Positions 51,993-61,733 of a DNA stretch of 64,000 nt are shown piece by piece. This DNA comes from Shewanella inventionis (GTDB lineage: Bacteria; Pseudomonadota; Gammaproteobacteria; Enterobacterales; Shewanellaceae), in assembly GCF_014641855.1 (NCBI RefSeq), contig NZ_BMII01000013.1:1-64000 (forward strand). The letters are read 5' to 3'. Positions within the stretch are counted from its first letter, which is position 1; the number at the start of each line of letters is the position of its first letter. A program made the position numbers and the translations under genes. The notes below the pieces were generated by a model. That model was not told the DNA's origin and made no database searches. It was given only the letters and a program-made list of their open reading frames with translations.

Positions 51993-52014
51993 TAAAGAAA
52001 TAGATTGAGAAGCT

Positions 52015-53682
52015 CTATTCTTCTCCTTTCACAAACACCTGGCGGCCGTTTACCCAGGTGGCAATAACCTTGTTTTGCCATATCTGTTGTGGGTTTATTG
52101 CAAAGTAATCGTCCTCAACCAAAATAAAATCTGCTTTTTTACCTGACTCTAGTGTACCCAGTAACTGCTCTTGGTGGCCGGCATAGGCTGCGTCGATAGT
52201 GAAGCTTTTAAGCGCCTCAATGCGGGAGAGCTTTTCAGTTGCTAGCCAACCGTCGAGTGGTTGATTTGCATGATCTTGACGTGTTACCGATGCGTGCAGG
52301 CCAAAGAATGGGTTAGGGGATTCAATCGGGAAGTCGGAGCCATTGGCAACAACAGCATTGGCATTTAACAGTTTGCGCCATGCATATGCGCCAGCAAGTC
52401 GCGCTTTGCCTAAACGGTTTTCAGCCATGTTTTTGTCGCTGGTGGCGTGAGTAGCCTGCACTGAGGCAATAACCCCAAGTTGAGCAAAGCGTGGAACATC
52501 GGCTAAATCAAGAATTTGTGCATGTTCGATACGGTGGCGCAATGCTTTGGAGTCGGTTGCGGCAATTGCCGTTTGGTATTTATTGAGTACTACCTGGTTG
52601 GCGTTGTCGCCGATGGCGTGGGTATTAACCTGAAATCCGGCTTTCATTGCCTGTAAAATCAGTTTGCCTAATTGCTCATCTGAATAGAGCATTAAGCCTT
52701 TGTGGCCGGGTTGGTCAGAGTACTCTTTAATTAACGCTGCGCCGCGACTACCTAGCGCCCCATCGGCAGATATTTTTACACTGTCGACTTTAAACATGTT
52801 ATCAGCAGTGTTGATATGGCCTTGCTTCAATATGGTATCAAAACGAGGGTCTTCAACCGACAGCATACCATTAACGCGTACACTCATAGCATTGTTAGCC
52901 GCTAATTGTTGATAGGCGCTAATGTTGTTAATGCTGATACCCGCATCGTGAACGCTGGTTAAACCGTATGAGGCTAAGCTGTCCATCGCCAGAGTTAACG
53001 TAGACTCGAGCTGCTTCTGATTAAGATCGGGAATGATGCTAAACACTAAGTTCATTGCATTGTCGATTAACACTCCGGTTGGGTTGCCATGCTCGTCCTT
53101 AACGATTTCACCGCCTTCTGGCGAGACGGTGCTGGCTGAAATACCGGCAAGTGCCAATGCTTTGCTGTTAACCCAAATAGCGTGGCCGTCAACTCGTCCA
53201 AATGATACTGGGTTAGCAGTAAAAACGTTATCTAGCGTTTCTTTTGTTGGGAATTGTTTGCTGTCCCACAACTCTTGGTTCCAACCTCGGCCCATTAACC
53301 AGCTGTTTGTTGGATTTTTTTTAATGAAAGCTTGCGCACGTGCAACCGCATCTTGCTCGCTTTTGCTACCTGTTAAATCGGCGGTTAATAAACTTAAGCC
53401 ATAACTGAGTACATGCCCATGGGCGTCGATTAACCCTGGCAGTAAGGTTTTGCCTTTACCGTCAATGGTAATGATATCTTTGGTTGTGGGTAAAGCCTGG
53501 TCTTTGGTGAAAAGTCGGTCGATTTTATCGTTGGTGAACTGAATTGCATTAAAGGTGTGTAATTTACCGTTAACTAAGGTGTAGCCGTTAACATCATGCA
53601 CCAATGTGGTTTGCGCGAAAGTGCTTGCACTTAAACTGCAAACACCCAATGTAATCAACAGTGTTAAATACCCTTTTTTCAT
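52015..53682 (-). CDS. Exported amidohydrolase, YtcJ-like
   Basis: 555 residues: signal peptide (ending in STFAQ), then an amidohydrolase barrel of the YtcJ/exoenzyme-regulator type with LLPGLIDAHGHVLSYG (metal His pair, about 80-95), VNTHAIGDNANQ, HRIEHAQIL and ANGSDFPIESPNPF. The C-terminal SGKKADFILVE is standard. It is predicted to hydrolyse C-N bonds in the periplasm. Substrate unknown. It is on the same strand as the exported HAD protein upstream, but 130 bp apart. Confidence 0.85.
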   Translation of the reverse strand: MKKGYLTLLITLGVCSLSASTFAQTTLVHDVNGYTLVNGKLHTFNAIQFTNDKIDRLFTKDQALPTTKDIITIDGKGKTLLPGLIDAHGHVLSYGLSLLTADLTGSKSEQDAVARAQAFIKKNPTNSWLMGRGWNQELWDSKQFPTKETLDNVFTANPVSFGRVDGHAIWVNSKALALAGISASTVSPEGGEIVKDEHGNPTGVLIDNAMNLVFSIIPDLNQKQLESTLTLAMDSLASYGLTSVHDAGISINNISAYQQLAANNAMSVRVNGMLSVEDPRFDTILKQGHINTADNMFKVDSVKISADGALGSRGAALIKEYSDQPGHKGLMLYSDEQLGKLILQAMKAGFQVNTHAIGDNANQVVLNKYQTAIAATDSKALRHRIEHAQILDLADVPRFAQLGVIASVQATHATSDKNMAENRLGKARLAGAYAWRKLLNANAVVANGSDFPIESPNPFFGLHASVTRQDHANQPLDGWLATEKLSRIEALKSFTIDAAYAGHQEQLLGTLESGKKADFILVEDDYFAINPQQIWQNKVIATWVNGRQVFVKGEE

Positions 53683-53813
53683 TATTTTTATCCCTTTATG
53701 CGACTCATTAATCCATCCTATTTAATGTTAAATAATGGTTAATGGCAAGGGCTTGGTTAAAGAGGTTATCGCTTAGTCGGGCTAGGCGAAACCTCTTATT
53801 ATGCTGGGTGTAC

Positions 53814-54590
53814 TTATTTAAATGTAGCCAGAGTTTTGGCAAGGTCATTCACATCTAACACGTTATAGTCTGGTTTTGCAGCCAGTGGAAACAACACTTT
53901 ACCCTGTCGACGGATAAATGCAGTTTGTAAACCTGCTTTTTCTGCACCGGCAATATCCCAGCCGTGGGCAGCAACCATTAGGGCTTCGTTAGCGTTAACG
54001 CCTAAATCTTTAATGGCCCATTGGTAAGTGCTTAAATGCGGCTTAAATACACCAACAGATTCGATGCTTAAGTTGGCATCAAAATATTGGCTTAAGTTGG
54101 CATTTTTAAGCTGTAGTTGCACGCCTTCTAGTGATGAGTTAGTTAAGGTGACTAGCTTATAACCTTGCGCTTTTAATGCCGCTAAGCCTTCTGCTACATC
54201 TGGGTGAGCGGGTAATGAACGTAAAGGCGTTACAATCGCGGTTTTGGCCTGCTCGTGAGTAATGGCAATGCCGTTAATCTCAGCCACCATTTCTAATGAC
54301 GCCACACCAATATTGCCAAACGACTGATACTCGCCAGTGGCTGAAACCACTAAAGAGTGATGCAACATGGTTGAGAACCATAATGGCAATAAATCATCAC
54401 GCCCATTAAGCGCAGTACCAACAGATTTACGCATATTTTCAAGATCTAACAGGGTTTCATTTACATCAAAAATAATGACTTTAGGTTTTGTGAGTTCGGT
54501 GGCTGAACCTGTTGTTTCATTGGCGAATACTGGGCTACTGTTAAGCAGCAAAAATGCGCTTGCAATTGATAATAGTGTGCGGATTGTCAT
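53814..54590 (-). CDS. Exported haloacid dehalogenase type II-like HAD hydrolase
   Basis: 258 residues: signal peptide (SIASAFLLLNSSPVFA), then the HAD fold of the L-2-haloacid dehalogenase family with motif I IIFDVNETLLD (Asp nucleophile), motif II TLTNSSLEGV, motif III Lys in VFKPHLSTYQW and a late Asp in AAHGWDIAGAEKAG, the signature of that group. An exported member is unusual because most are cytosolic. The true substrate could be a phosphate ester. A long hairpin separates it from hutI. Confidence 0.85.
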   Translation of the reverse strand: MTIRTLLSIASAFLLLNSSPVFANETTGSATELTKPKVIIFDVNETLLDLENMRKSVGTALNGRDDLLPLWFSTMLHHSLVVSATGEYQSFGNIGVASLEMVAEINGIAITHEQAKTAIVTPLRSLPAHPDVAEGLAALKAQGYKLVTLTNSSLEGVQLQLKNANLSQYFDANLSIESVGVFKPHLSTYQWAIKDLGVNANEALMVAAHGWDIAGAEKAGLQTAFIRRQGKVLFPLAAKPDYNVLDVNDLAKTLATFK

Positions 54591-54734
54591 AATACCTCTG
54601 TGTATATGGGTTAGGTTGGCAATAAAAAGATTTTGAACGATCGCTCATAATTGGCTAAGCCTAAATGAAATAGCTCTTAAAATCACGCAATTATTGATTT
54701 TATCTTGCTGGCCTTACAGGCATAGAAGTAGAAA

Positions 54735-54774
54735 GAGCCATATGTTGTGTATAAAAGCCAACAACATACGGCTC
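54735..54774 (-). terminator. Terminator after hutI
   Basis: GAGCCATATGTTGT (54735-54748) pairs with ACAACATACGGCTC (54761-54774) with one mismatch over 14 bp. On the minus strand TTTCT follows. It ends the hutI transcript. Confidence 0.65.
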
Positions 54775-54791
54775 GAGGGTTTGAAATGCGA

Positions 54792-56024
54792 TTAACGGGG
54801 TAAGGCTACAACTTGGCCATTTTTGACCACATTTTGACAAGGATTAACCCCGTAAGCATAAGCCAGTTGTGCAGGGGTGTGGATATCCCATAAACAAAAG
54901 TCGGCCTGCATGCCCACGCTAAGATGGCCAACATTTAACTCAATTCCTAATGCTTTAGCAGCATTGATGGTTACGCCTTTCAGGGCTTCTTCAGGGGTGA
55001 GCCTAAATAACGTGCACGCCATGTTGAGCATCAATAAAGTGGAGCAAATAGGAGAAGATCCCGGGTTAAAATCGCTGGCAATCACCATCGGCACCTTGTA
55101 TTGACGCAGTAAATCGATGGGCGGTAATTGGGTTTCGCGTAAAAAGTAAAAAGCCCCAGGTAGTAAGGTGGCACAGGTGCCACTTTTGCTTATGGCCTTA
55201 ACACCTGCTTCGTCTAAAAACTCAATATGGTCGACAGATTTGGCCCCCAGTTTTGCCGCCAGTGCACTGCCACCCATATTAGATAACTGCTCAGCGTGCA
55301 GTTTTATCTGCAAACCGGCTTGCTTGGCTGCACTTAATACTCGTTCGGTTTGCTCAAGATTAAAGGCGATGTTTTCACAAAATACATCAATGGCATCCGC
55401 TAAGTCTTCTGCGATTACTGCGGGCAGCATGTCATTAATAACAAGGTCGACATAGCCATCTACATCGTCCTGATATTCTGGCGGAATGGCATGGGCACCC
55501 AGAAATGTGGTGCTAACATCGATATGATGATGCTCGCCAAGCTCACGGGCAACTCGCAATAGTTTCAGTTCGGTCTCTGTGTTTAAGCCGTATCCTGATT
55601 TAATCTCAACCGTGGTGACGCCTTCTCTGGCTAGGGCATTTAAGCGTTGGCGACCCAACTCAAATAACTCTGCTTCATCGGCGTTGCGGCAGGCATTAAC
55701 GGTTGAAATAATACCGCCACCGGCACGGGCAATATCTTGATAACTCGCGCCTTGGAGCCGTTGCTCAAACTCATTGGCGCGATTACCTGCAAACACTAAA
55801 TGGGTATGTGAGTCGATTAATCCAGGGGTGATCCAGCCGCCTTTACCTCTGTAAACGGGTGTTGCCAATACATCGAATTCAGGCAATTCACTGCGAGGAC
55901 CTATCCAGGCTATTTTACCGTCTTTAACTGCGATAGCCGCTTGATGTATGGCGCCGTAAGCCCCATGTACACTCGGGTCCATGGTGGCCACGTTTACATC
56001 TATCCATACTTGATCCCACACCAT
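54792..56024 (-). CDS. hutI: Imidazolonepropionase
   Basis: 410 residues, normal HutI length. Metal-binding motifs are [20 protein letters not shown] (about 69-88), [11 protein letters not shown] and [12 protein letters not shown]. It hydrolyses imidazolone-propionate to N-formimino-glutamate, the third step of histidine breakdown. AAGGGG precedes ATG 56024. It is divergent from hutC, with a HutC-type palindrome between them. Confidence 0.94.
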   Translation of the reverse strand: MVWDQVWIDVNVATMDPSVHGAYGAIHQAAIAVKDGKIAWIGPRSELPEFDVLATPVYRGKGGWITPGLIDSHTHLVFAGNRANEFEQRLQGASYQDIARAGGGIISTVNACRNADEAELFELGRQRLNALAREGVTTVEIKSGYGLNTETELKLLRVARELGEHHHIDVSTTFLGAHAIPPEYQDDVDGYVDLVINDMLPAVIAEDLADAIDVFCENIAFNLEQTERVLSAAKQAGLQIKLHAEQLSNMGGSALAAKLGAKSVDHIEFLDEAGVKAISKSGTCATLLPGAFYFLRETQLPPIDLLRQYKVPMVIASDFNPGSSPICSTLLMLNMACTLFRLTPEEALKGVTINAAKALGIELNVGHLSVGMQADFCLWDIHTPAQLAYAYGVNPCQNVVKNGQVVALPR

Positions 56025-56086
56025 GAATCCCCTTAAAAAGAAAAATAAGTCACGATTTATTATTTATTAAACAATACTTGTTTAAG

Positions 56087-56100
56087 CTTGTATATACAAG
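56087..56100. promoter_or_regulatory. HutC-type operator
   Basis: CTTGTATATACAAG is a perfect 14-bp palindrome of the TGTATATACA type known for HutC repressors. It sits midway between hutI and hutC and probably controls both directions in response to urocanate. Confidence 0.75.
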
Positions 56101-56158
56101 GTAGAGTTAATGCAGTAATAAGCATTAACTCTATTTTAGCGATCGTGGAATTCTTGAT

Positions 56159-56863
56159 ATGGCCCAAGCAAAATTTGCTCAGATTAAACAATTTATTTTG
56201 TCGCGTATTGAAACTGGCCAATGGCAAGAAAACGACCGCGTGCCGTCAGAAAATCAGTTAACTGACTTGTTTGCATGCAGCCGCATGACGGCAAGGCGAG
56301 CATTAACTGAGCTGGTGGATTCAGGCGTATTAGAGCGCACTCAAGGTGTAGGTACTTTTGTGGCAGGGCTTAAGTCGCAGTCATCGTTACTCGCCATTCG
56401 TAATATTGCTGATGAGATAAAAGATCGCGGTCATGGTTATAGTGTTAAGCAACTTGAATTACAGCCAATCGAAGCCAGTGTTGCTGTGGCAAATGCCTTA
56501 GGGCTTGAAGTGGGCAATACGGTGTTTTATTCAGTGCTGGTGCATTGCGAGCAAGGTATGCCTCTGCAAGTCGAAGAGCGCTATGTTAACCCTAAACTCG
56601 TGCCTAATTATCTTCATCAAGATTTTACTGCGCAGACACCTCACGAATACTTATCAGCCGTTGCGCCGTTAACAGAAGCACGTCATACCGTTGAAGCGAT
56701 TATGGCAACCGAACAGTTGCAACAAAGATTGGCAATAGATGCGACAGAACCCTGTTTACAAATTTTACGCCGCACCTGGTCACGCCAGGGGGTGGTGAGT
56801 TTTGCAAGGTTAGTGCATCCAGGGAGTAAATTTAAACTCACCTCAGCTCTGGTTAAAAAATAA
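56159..56863 (+). CDS. hutC: Histidine utilisation repressor
   Basis: 234 residues: GntR winged helix (RVPSENQLTDLFACSRMTAR, RALTELVDSGVL) and a UTRA ligand domain at about 90-230, with HCEQGMPLQVEERYVNP. HutC represses the hut genes and is released by urocanate. The hut operator palindrome lies 59 bp upstream. hutU follows 138 bp downstream, after a tandem-repeat leader. Confidence 0.92.
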   Translation: MAQAKFAQIKQFILSRIETGQWQENDRVPSENQLTDLFACSRMTARRALTELVDSGVLERTQGVGTFVAGLKSQSSLLAIRNIADEIKDRGHGYSVKQLELQPIEASVAVANALGLEVGNTVFYSVLVHCEQGMPLQVEERYVNPKLVPNYLHQDFTAQTPHEYLSAVAPLTEARHTVEAIMATEQLQQRLAIDATEPCLQILRRTWSRQGVVSFARLVHPGSKFKLTSALVKK

Positions 56864-56910
56864 CACATGTCAGATGATTTTTATTGATTCACTGGCCGCA
56901 ATAACTGCAA

Positions 56911-56970
56911 GACAAAACAAGACAAAACAAGACAAAACAAGACAAAACAAAACAAAACAAAACAAAAAAC
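56911..56970 (+). repeat. Tandem repeats in hutU leader
   Basis: Four exact copies of GACAAAACAA (56911-56950) are followed by AACAAAACAA and a run of AAAAC units. The purine-rich tract ends about 30 bp before the hutU start codon and lies wholly in the 5' leader. Slippage could change its length. Confidence 0.85.
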
Positions 56971-57001
56971 CAAACCAAATTAATTGGTTGAAGAGGATAA
57001 T

Positions 57002-58672
57002 ATGGATAAACGACACGACCCAAGTAGACGCATTATTGCGCCACACGGCACTCAATTGCAGTGTAAAAGCTGGTTAACAGAAGCTGCGATGCGGATGTTA
57101 ATGAACAACCTTCACCAGGATGTTGCCGAACGCCCAGAAGATTTAGTGGTGTACGGTGGCATTGGCCGCGCCGCGCGTGACTGGCAAAGTTACGACAAAA
57201 TTATTGAGGTGCTGCAACGTCTTGAAGATGACCAAACCTTATTGGTGCAGTCTGGTAAACCTGTTGGGGTGTTTACTACTCATGCTAATGCGCCGCGAGT
57301 GATTATTGCTAACTCAAACCTGGTACCGCATTGGGCTAACTGGGAACACTTTAATGAGTTAGATAAAAAAGGCTTGGCAATGTACGGCCAAATGACTGCG
57401 GGTTCTTGGATTTATATCGGCTCGCAAGGCATTGTGCAAGGCACCTATGAAACCTTTGTGGCCATGGCAAAGCAGCATTTTAATGGCTCGTCAGCAGGTA
57501 AGTGGATTTTAACCGGTGGCTTAGGTGGTATGGGCGGTGCGCAACCTCTGGCTGGTACTATGGCAGGTTACTCAGTGTTAACTTGTGAAGTGGATGAAAC
57601 CCGTATCGATTTTCGCATGCGTACAGGTTATGTGGATAAAAAAGCCACATCATTAGATCAAGCGTTAGCGATGATTTATGAGGCTAATCAAAACGGTAAG
57701 CCGGTATCGGTGGGCTTGCTTGCAAATGCCGCCGATGTGTTTAGTGAGTTAGTCACCCGTGGTATTACCCCTGATGTGGTGACCGACCAAACCTCGGCGC
57801 ACGATCCTTTAAACGGTTATTTACCACAAGGCTGGACTTTAGAGCATGCCGCTCAAATGCGTAAAACAGATGAGGCGGCAGTGGTTAAAGCCGCTAAACA
57901 GTCGATGGCGGTGCAAGTGAGGGCCATGCTTGCATTGCAAGCTGCGGGTGCGGCAACAACCGATTATGGTAATAATATTCGCCAAATGGCCTTGGAAGAA
58001 GGCGTAACTAATGCCTTTGACTTCCCTGGTTTTGTGCCAGCTTACGTGCGGCCATTATTTTGTGAAGGTATTGGGCCATTTCGCTGGGTTGCACTCTCTG
58101 GCGATCCTGAAGATATCTATAAAACTGACGCCAAAGTTAAAGAGCTTATTCCAGATAATCCACACCTACACAATTGGTTAGACATGGCACGTGAGCGCAT
58201 TGCGTTTCAAGGTTTGCCTGCTCGTATTTGCTGGGTTGGACTTAAAGATCGTGCCCGCTTAGCCTTAGCCTTTAATGAAATGGTTAAAAATGGTGAGTTG
58301 TCAGCGCCGATAGTGATTGGCCGAGATCATTTAGATTCAGGCTCGGTTGCCAGCCCTAACCGTGAAACCGAAGCCATGCTAGATGGCTCAGATGCGGTGT
58401 CAGATTGGCCATTAATGAATGCGCTGTTAAATACAGCAAGTGGTGCCACTTGGGTGTCATTGCATCATGGTGGCGGTGTCGGGATGGGTTTTAGTCAGCA
58501 TTCTGGTGTGGTGATAGTGGCCGATGGTAGCGATGAGGCAGCTGTTAGGTTAGGGCGCGTATTGTGGAATGACCCTGCAACTGGGGTGATGCGTCATGCA
58601 GATGCGGGTTACGAGCTTGCTAAAGATTGTGCCAAAGCGCAAGGCTTAGATCTACCAATGTTAGGAGCTTAA
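57002..58672 (+). CDS. hutU: Urocanate hydratase
   Basis: 556 residues, the normal length from ATG 57002 (AGAGG eight bases upstream). NAD-binding and core motifs visible include [20 protein letters not shown] (about 177-196), [15 protein letters not shown] and [17 protein letters not shown]. It converts urocanate to imidazolone-propionate. It is followed 3 bp later by hutH, so the two are one operon. Confidence 0.95.
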   Translation: MDKRHDPSRRIIAPHGTQLQCKSWLTEAAMRMLMNNLHQDVAERPEDLVVYGGIGRAARDWQSYDKIIEVLQRLEDDQTLLVQSGKPVGVFTTHANAPRVIIANSNLVPHWANWEHFNELDKKGLAMYGQMTAGSWIYIGSQGIVQGTYETFVAMAKQHFNGSSAGKWILTGGLGGMGGAQPLAGTMAGYSVLTCEVDETRIDFRMRTGYVDKKATSLDQALAMIYEANQNGKPVSVGLLANAADVFSELVTRGITPDVVTDQTSAHDPLNGYLPQGWTLEHAAQMRKTDEAAVVKAAKQSMAVQVRAMLALQAAGAATTDYGNNIRQMALEEGVTNAFDFPGFVPAYVRPLFCEGIGPFRWVALSGDPEDIYKTDAKVKELIPDNPHLHNWLDMARERIAFQGLPARICWVGLKDRARLALAFNEMVKNGELSAPIVIGRDHLDSGSVASPNRETEAMLDGSDAVSDWPLMNALLNTASGATWVSLHHGGGVGMGFSQHSGVVIVADGSDEAAVRLGRVLWNDPATGVMRHADAGYELAKDCAKAQGLDLPMLGA

Positions 58673-58675
58673 TTC

Positions 58676-60214
58676 ATGTCGACATATTCATTTGAACTGG
58701 TGCCAGGTACCTTAACATTGGCGCAAGCACGTGCGATTAGCCGCAATAGTGTGGCATTAACTTTAGCACCGCAAGCGGTCGCTGAGATTAATCAAAGTGC
58801 TGAAATCGTCCAACAAGTGCTACGAGAAGGCCGTACTGTTTACGGTATCAATACCGGGTTTGGTTTGTTAGCCAACACTAAAATTGCCCCAAAAGATTTA
58901 CAGTTATTACAACGTTCAATCGTATTGTCTCATGCGGCAGGTATTGGACAATACATGCAAGATGCCACAGTGCGTTTAATGATGGTGTTAAAGATTAATT
59001 CATTAAGTCGCGGGTTTTCGGGCATTCGTTTAGAAGTGATTGAGTTTTTAATACAGTTGGTTAACGCTGGCGTGTATCCGTGCGTGCCTGAAAAAGGCTC
59101 AGTGGGTGCATCGGGCGACTTAGCGCCATTAGCACATATGTGTTTGCCGTTATTAGGCGAAGGCGAAATGAGTTATCAGGGGCAAATTATATCAGCGGTC
59201 GAAGGGCTTGAGATTGCAGGGCTAAAACCCATTGAACTAGCAGCTAAAGAAGGGCTAGCCTTGCTAAATGGTACCCAAGCATCAACAGCATTAGCATTAG
59301 AAGGTTTGTTTAATGCAGAAGATTTATTTGCCGCTAGCTCTGTTATTGGTGCCATGAGTGTTGAGGCGGCAATGGGCAGTCGTAGCCCTTTTGATGCGCG
59401 CATTCATGCTGCCCGTGGCCAAAAAGGCCAAATCGATTCAGCGGCGATTTTTCGTCATTTGTTGACTCACGAGTCTGAAATTAGCTTAAGCCACACGCAT
59501 TGTGAAAAAGTACAAGATCCTTACTCGCTGCGTTGTCAGCCACAAGTATTGGGTGCGTGTTTAACCCAAATCCGTCAAGCAGCCGAGGTGCTAGGGGCTG
59601 AAGCAAATGGCGTAACCGATAACCCGTTAGTGTTTCAAGATACTGGCGACATCATTTCGGGCGGTAACTTTCATGCAGAACCTGTGGCCATGGCGGCAGA
59701 TAACCTGGCAATTGCCATTGCCGAGATAGGCGCTATTGCTGAGCGTCGTATGGCATTGTTAATTGACTCTAGCCTGTCAAAATTACCGCCATTTTTGGTT
59801 AATAATGGTGGGGTGAATTCAGGCTTTATGATTGCTCAAGTTACAGCAGCGGCATTGGCGTCTGAAAACAAAACCTATGCTCATCCAGCCTCGGTAGACA
59901 GTTTACCTACATCGGCAAATCAAGAAGACCATGTGTCGATGGCGACGTTTGCCGCGCGTCGTTTACGTGATATGAGCGAAAACACCCGTGGTGTATTGGC
60001 AATAGAGTTACTGGCCGCAGCCCAAGGGCTTGATTTTAGAACGCCATTACAACCCAGCCCATTGGTGGCCATGGCAAAAGCTGAGCTACGGGAAATTGTG
60101 GCGTTTTATGATCAAGACCGCTACTTTGCGCCAGATATCGAAAACGCCGTTGAACTATTATTGAGTGCAACTTTTAATCGCTTGTTGCCCAAAGAGCTAA
60201 TGCCAAGCTTTTAA
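58676..60214 (+). CDS. hutH: Histidine ammonia-lyase
   Basis: 512 residues with the MIO cofactor triad in [15 protein letters not shown] (about 141-155), plus YGINTGFG near the N-terminus and [14 protein letters not shown]. It removes ammonia from L-histidine to give urocanate, the first step of the pathway. AGGAG precedes the ATG. No hutG or hutF is in the window, so the last step must be encoded elsewhere. Confidence 0.96.
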   Translation: MSTYSFELVPGTLTLAQARAISRNSVALTLAPQAVAEINQSAEIVQQVLREGRTVYGINTGFGLLANTKIAPKDLQLLQRSIVLSHAAGIGQYMQDATVRLMMVLKINSLSRGFSGIRLEVIEFLIQLVNAGVYPCVPEKGSVGASGDLAPLAHMCLPLLGEGEMSYQGQIISAVEGLEIAGLKPIELAAKEGLALLNGTQASTALALEGLFNAEDLFAASSVIGAMSVEAAMGSRSPFDARIHAARGQKGQIDSAAIFRHLLTHESEISLSHTHCEKVQDPYSLRCQPQVLGACLTQIRQAAEVLGAEANGVTDNPLVFQDTGDIISGGNFHAEPVAMAADNLAIAIAEIGAIAERRMALLIDSSLSKLPPFLVNNGGVNSGFMIAQVTAAALASENKTYAHPASVDSLPTSANQEDHVSMATFAARRLRDMSENTRGVLAIELLAAAQGLDFRTPLQPSPLVAMAKAELREIVAFYDQDRYFAPDIENAVELLLSATFNRLLPKELMPSF

Positions 60215-60451
60215 GTTTAACGTTTCACTTTTTGAGGGTTAAACTTACTTTACCAAAAGGTCCTTTTTGTTTGATAAACTGTCACATTACCGCACCGTCG
60301 TTGATGGTATGCTGAGTGAACCTTTTTTAAATTGATGTATGCAATAGCATGCATAATGTAGGTAATGAAACCTCTGATTGCGTTTTGTCGTTAAGCGTTC
60401 TTTTGTTTAAAGCGCTATGTTGTTAAGGGCTATGTTGCTAAGGAATTGTGA

Positions 60452-61720
60452 GTGAATACTGAAGTGCGGATTGAAATTGCGGACTGGTTAACCCGCTTAG
60501 GTATTAATAGCCAACCTACTGATGGACTTGCCACCTCCATATTAATTTTTGCTTGTTTAATCATTGCGGGCATTGGTTATTATATTGCGCATCGGTTTGT
60601 TGTGAATGTGCTTAATGTCATTATTCGTCGCTCGTCGATAACGTGGGACGATATTTTTATGCGTTTTAATGTCCTTGAGCGTCTTGCGCTATTAGTGCCG
60701 ATCGGTATTCTCGATTTGCTTATACCGATAGTGCTGACCTCGCACGAGTTTGCCAGTGCGGTGATTGATCGCTTGCTAAGTTCGTTATTAGTGGTCTTTA
60801 TTTTACGCGCCATTTACAGTGCCCTTAATGCCGCTGATCAGATTGCCGACGTTAACCATATCAATCGCCGTTTACCGGTAAAAAGCTTTGTACAGTTAAC
60901 CAAGTTGTTCTTATTTTTTATTGGCTTAATTGTTGTTTTTTCGATACTAGCCGACCAGTCGCCTATTTACTTTTTCAGTGGTTTAGGTGTTGCGACTGGT
61001 TTTGTGATGTTGGTGTTTCGCGACACCATTTTAGGCTTTGTTGCTGGTATTCAGTTAGCCGCTAACCGTATGGTCAGTAAAGGCGATTGGATCCAAATGG
61101 ACAAGTATGCCGCAGACGGCGCGGTGGAAGATGTAACATTAACGACCGTAAAAGTCCGTAATTGGGACAATACCATCACCATGATCCCCGCGTATGCATT
61201 GGTGTCAGACGCTTTTAAAAACTGGCGGGGCATGTCTGAGTCTGGTGGGCGTCGGATTAAACGTTCAGTCAATATAGACGTTAATAGTATTCAGTTTTTA
61301 ACCGATGAAGAGCGCATACGTTTAGGGAAAGTGAATTATTTAAAAGAATATTTACCGCAAATATTTAATGAAATAAGCGCAGCCAATGCCAATGTGAGCG
61401 ATATTGACATGAAAGTTAACGGCAGAAGGCTAACCAATATCGGAACATTTAGAGCGTATTTACAAGAGTATTTACGTCGCCATGACAAGGTGCATAAAGA
61501 CATGACCTTGATGGTTAGGCAGCTCGCACCTACCACAGAGGGCTTGCCGATTGAATTGTATATTTTTACCAATGATATTCGTTGGACCTATTACGAAGCA
61601 ATTCAGGCTGATATTTTTGATCATATTTTTGCCGTGTTGCCTGAGTTTGGTTTACGCGCCTTCCAAACACCAACAGGCAATGATATCCGCAGTATTAAAC
61701 AGATTGAACACCTGGATTGA
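60452..61720 (+). CDS. Mechanosensitive ion channel, YbdG/MscS-like
   Basis: 422 residues: about five membrane helices in the first 190 residues, then the MscS core (GLGVATGFVMLVFRDTILGFVAGI; GDWIQMDKYAADGAVEDVTLTTVKVRNWDNT) and a long cytoplasmic domain. The length and motifs fit the YbdG (MscM) group. It opens under membrane tension to release solutes. The start is GTG 60452, seven bases after AAGGA. The 237-bp gap before it shows no clear element. Confidence 0.88.
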   Translation: MNTEVRIEIADWLTRLGINSQPTDGLATSILIFACLIIAGIGYYIAHRFVVNVLNVIIRRSSITWDDIFMRFNVLERLALLVPIGILDLLIPIVLTSHEFASAVIDRLLSSLLVVFILRAIYSALNAADQIADVNHINRRLPVKSFVQLTKLFLFFIGLIVVFSILADQSPIYFFSGLGVATGFVMLVFRDTILGFVAGIQLAANRMVSKGDWIQMDKYAADGAVEDVTLTTVKVRNWDNTITMIPAYALVSDAFKNWRGMSESGGRRIKRSVNIDVNSIQFLTDEERIRLGKVNYLKEYLPQIFNEISAANANVSDIDMKVNGRRLTNIGTFRAYLQEYLRRHDKVHKDMTLMVRQLAPTTEGLPIELYIFTNDIRWTYYEAIQADIFDHIFAVLPEFGLRAFQTPTGNDIRSIKQIEHLD

Positions 61721-61733
61721 TAAAGGTTTAAAC

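Noticed and set aside
56911..56970. Possible CRISPR-like array
   Set aside because: The units are 10 bp and directly adjacent, with no spacers; it is a simple tandem repeat.
61551..61733. 61-codon N-terminal extension of the last hydrolase
   Set aside because: It overlaps the channel gene. GTG 61734 has a ribosome site and begins a proper signal peptide.
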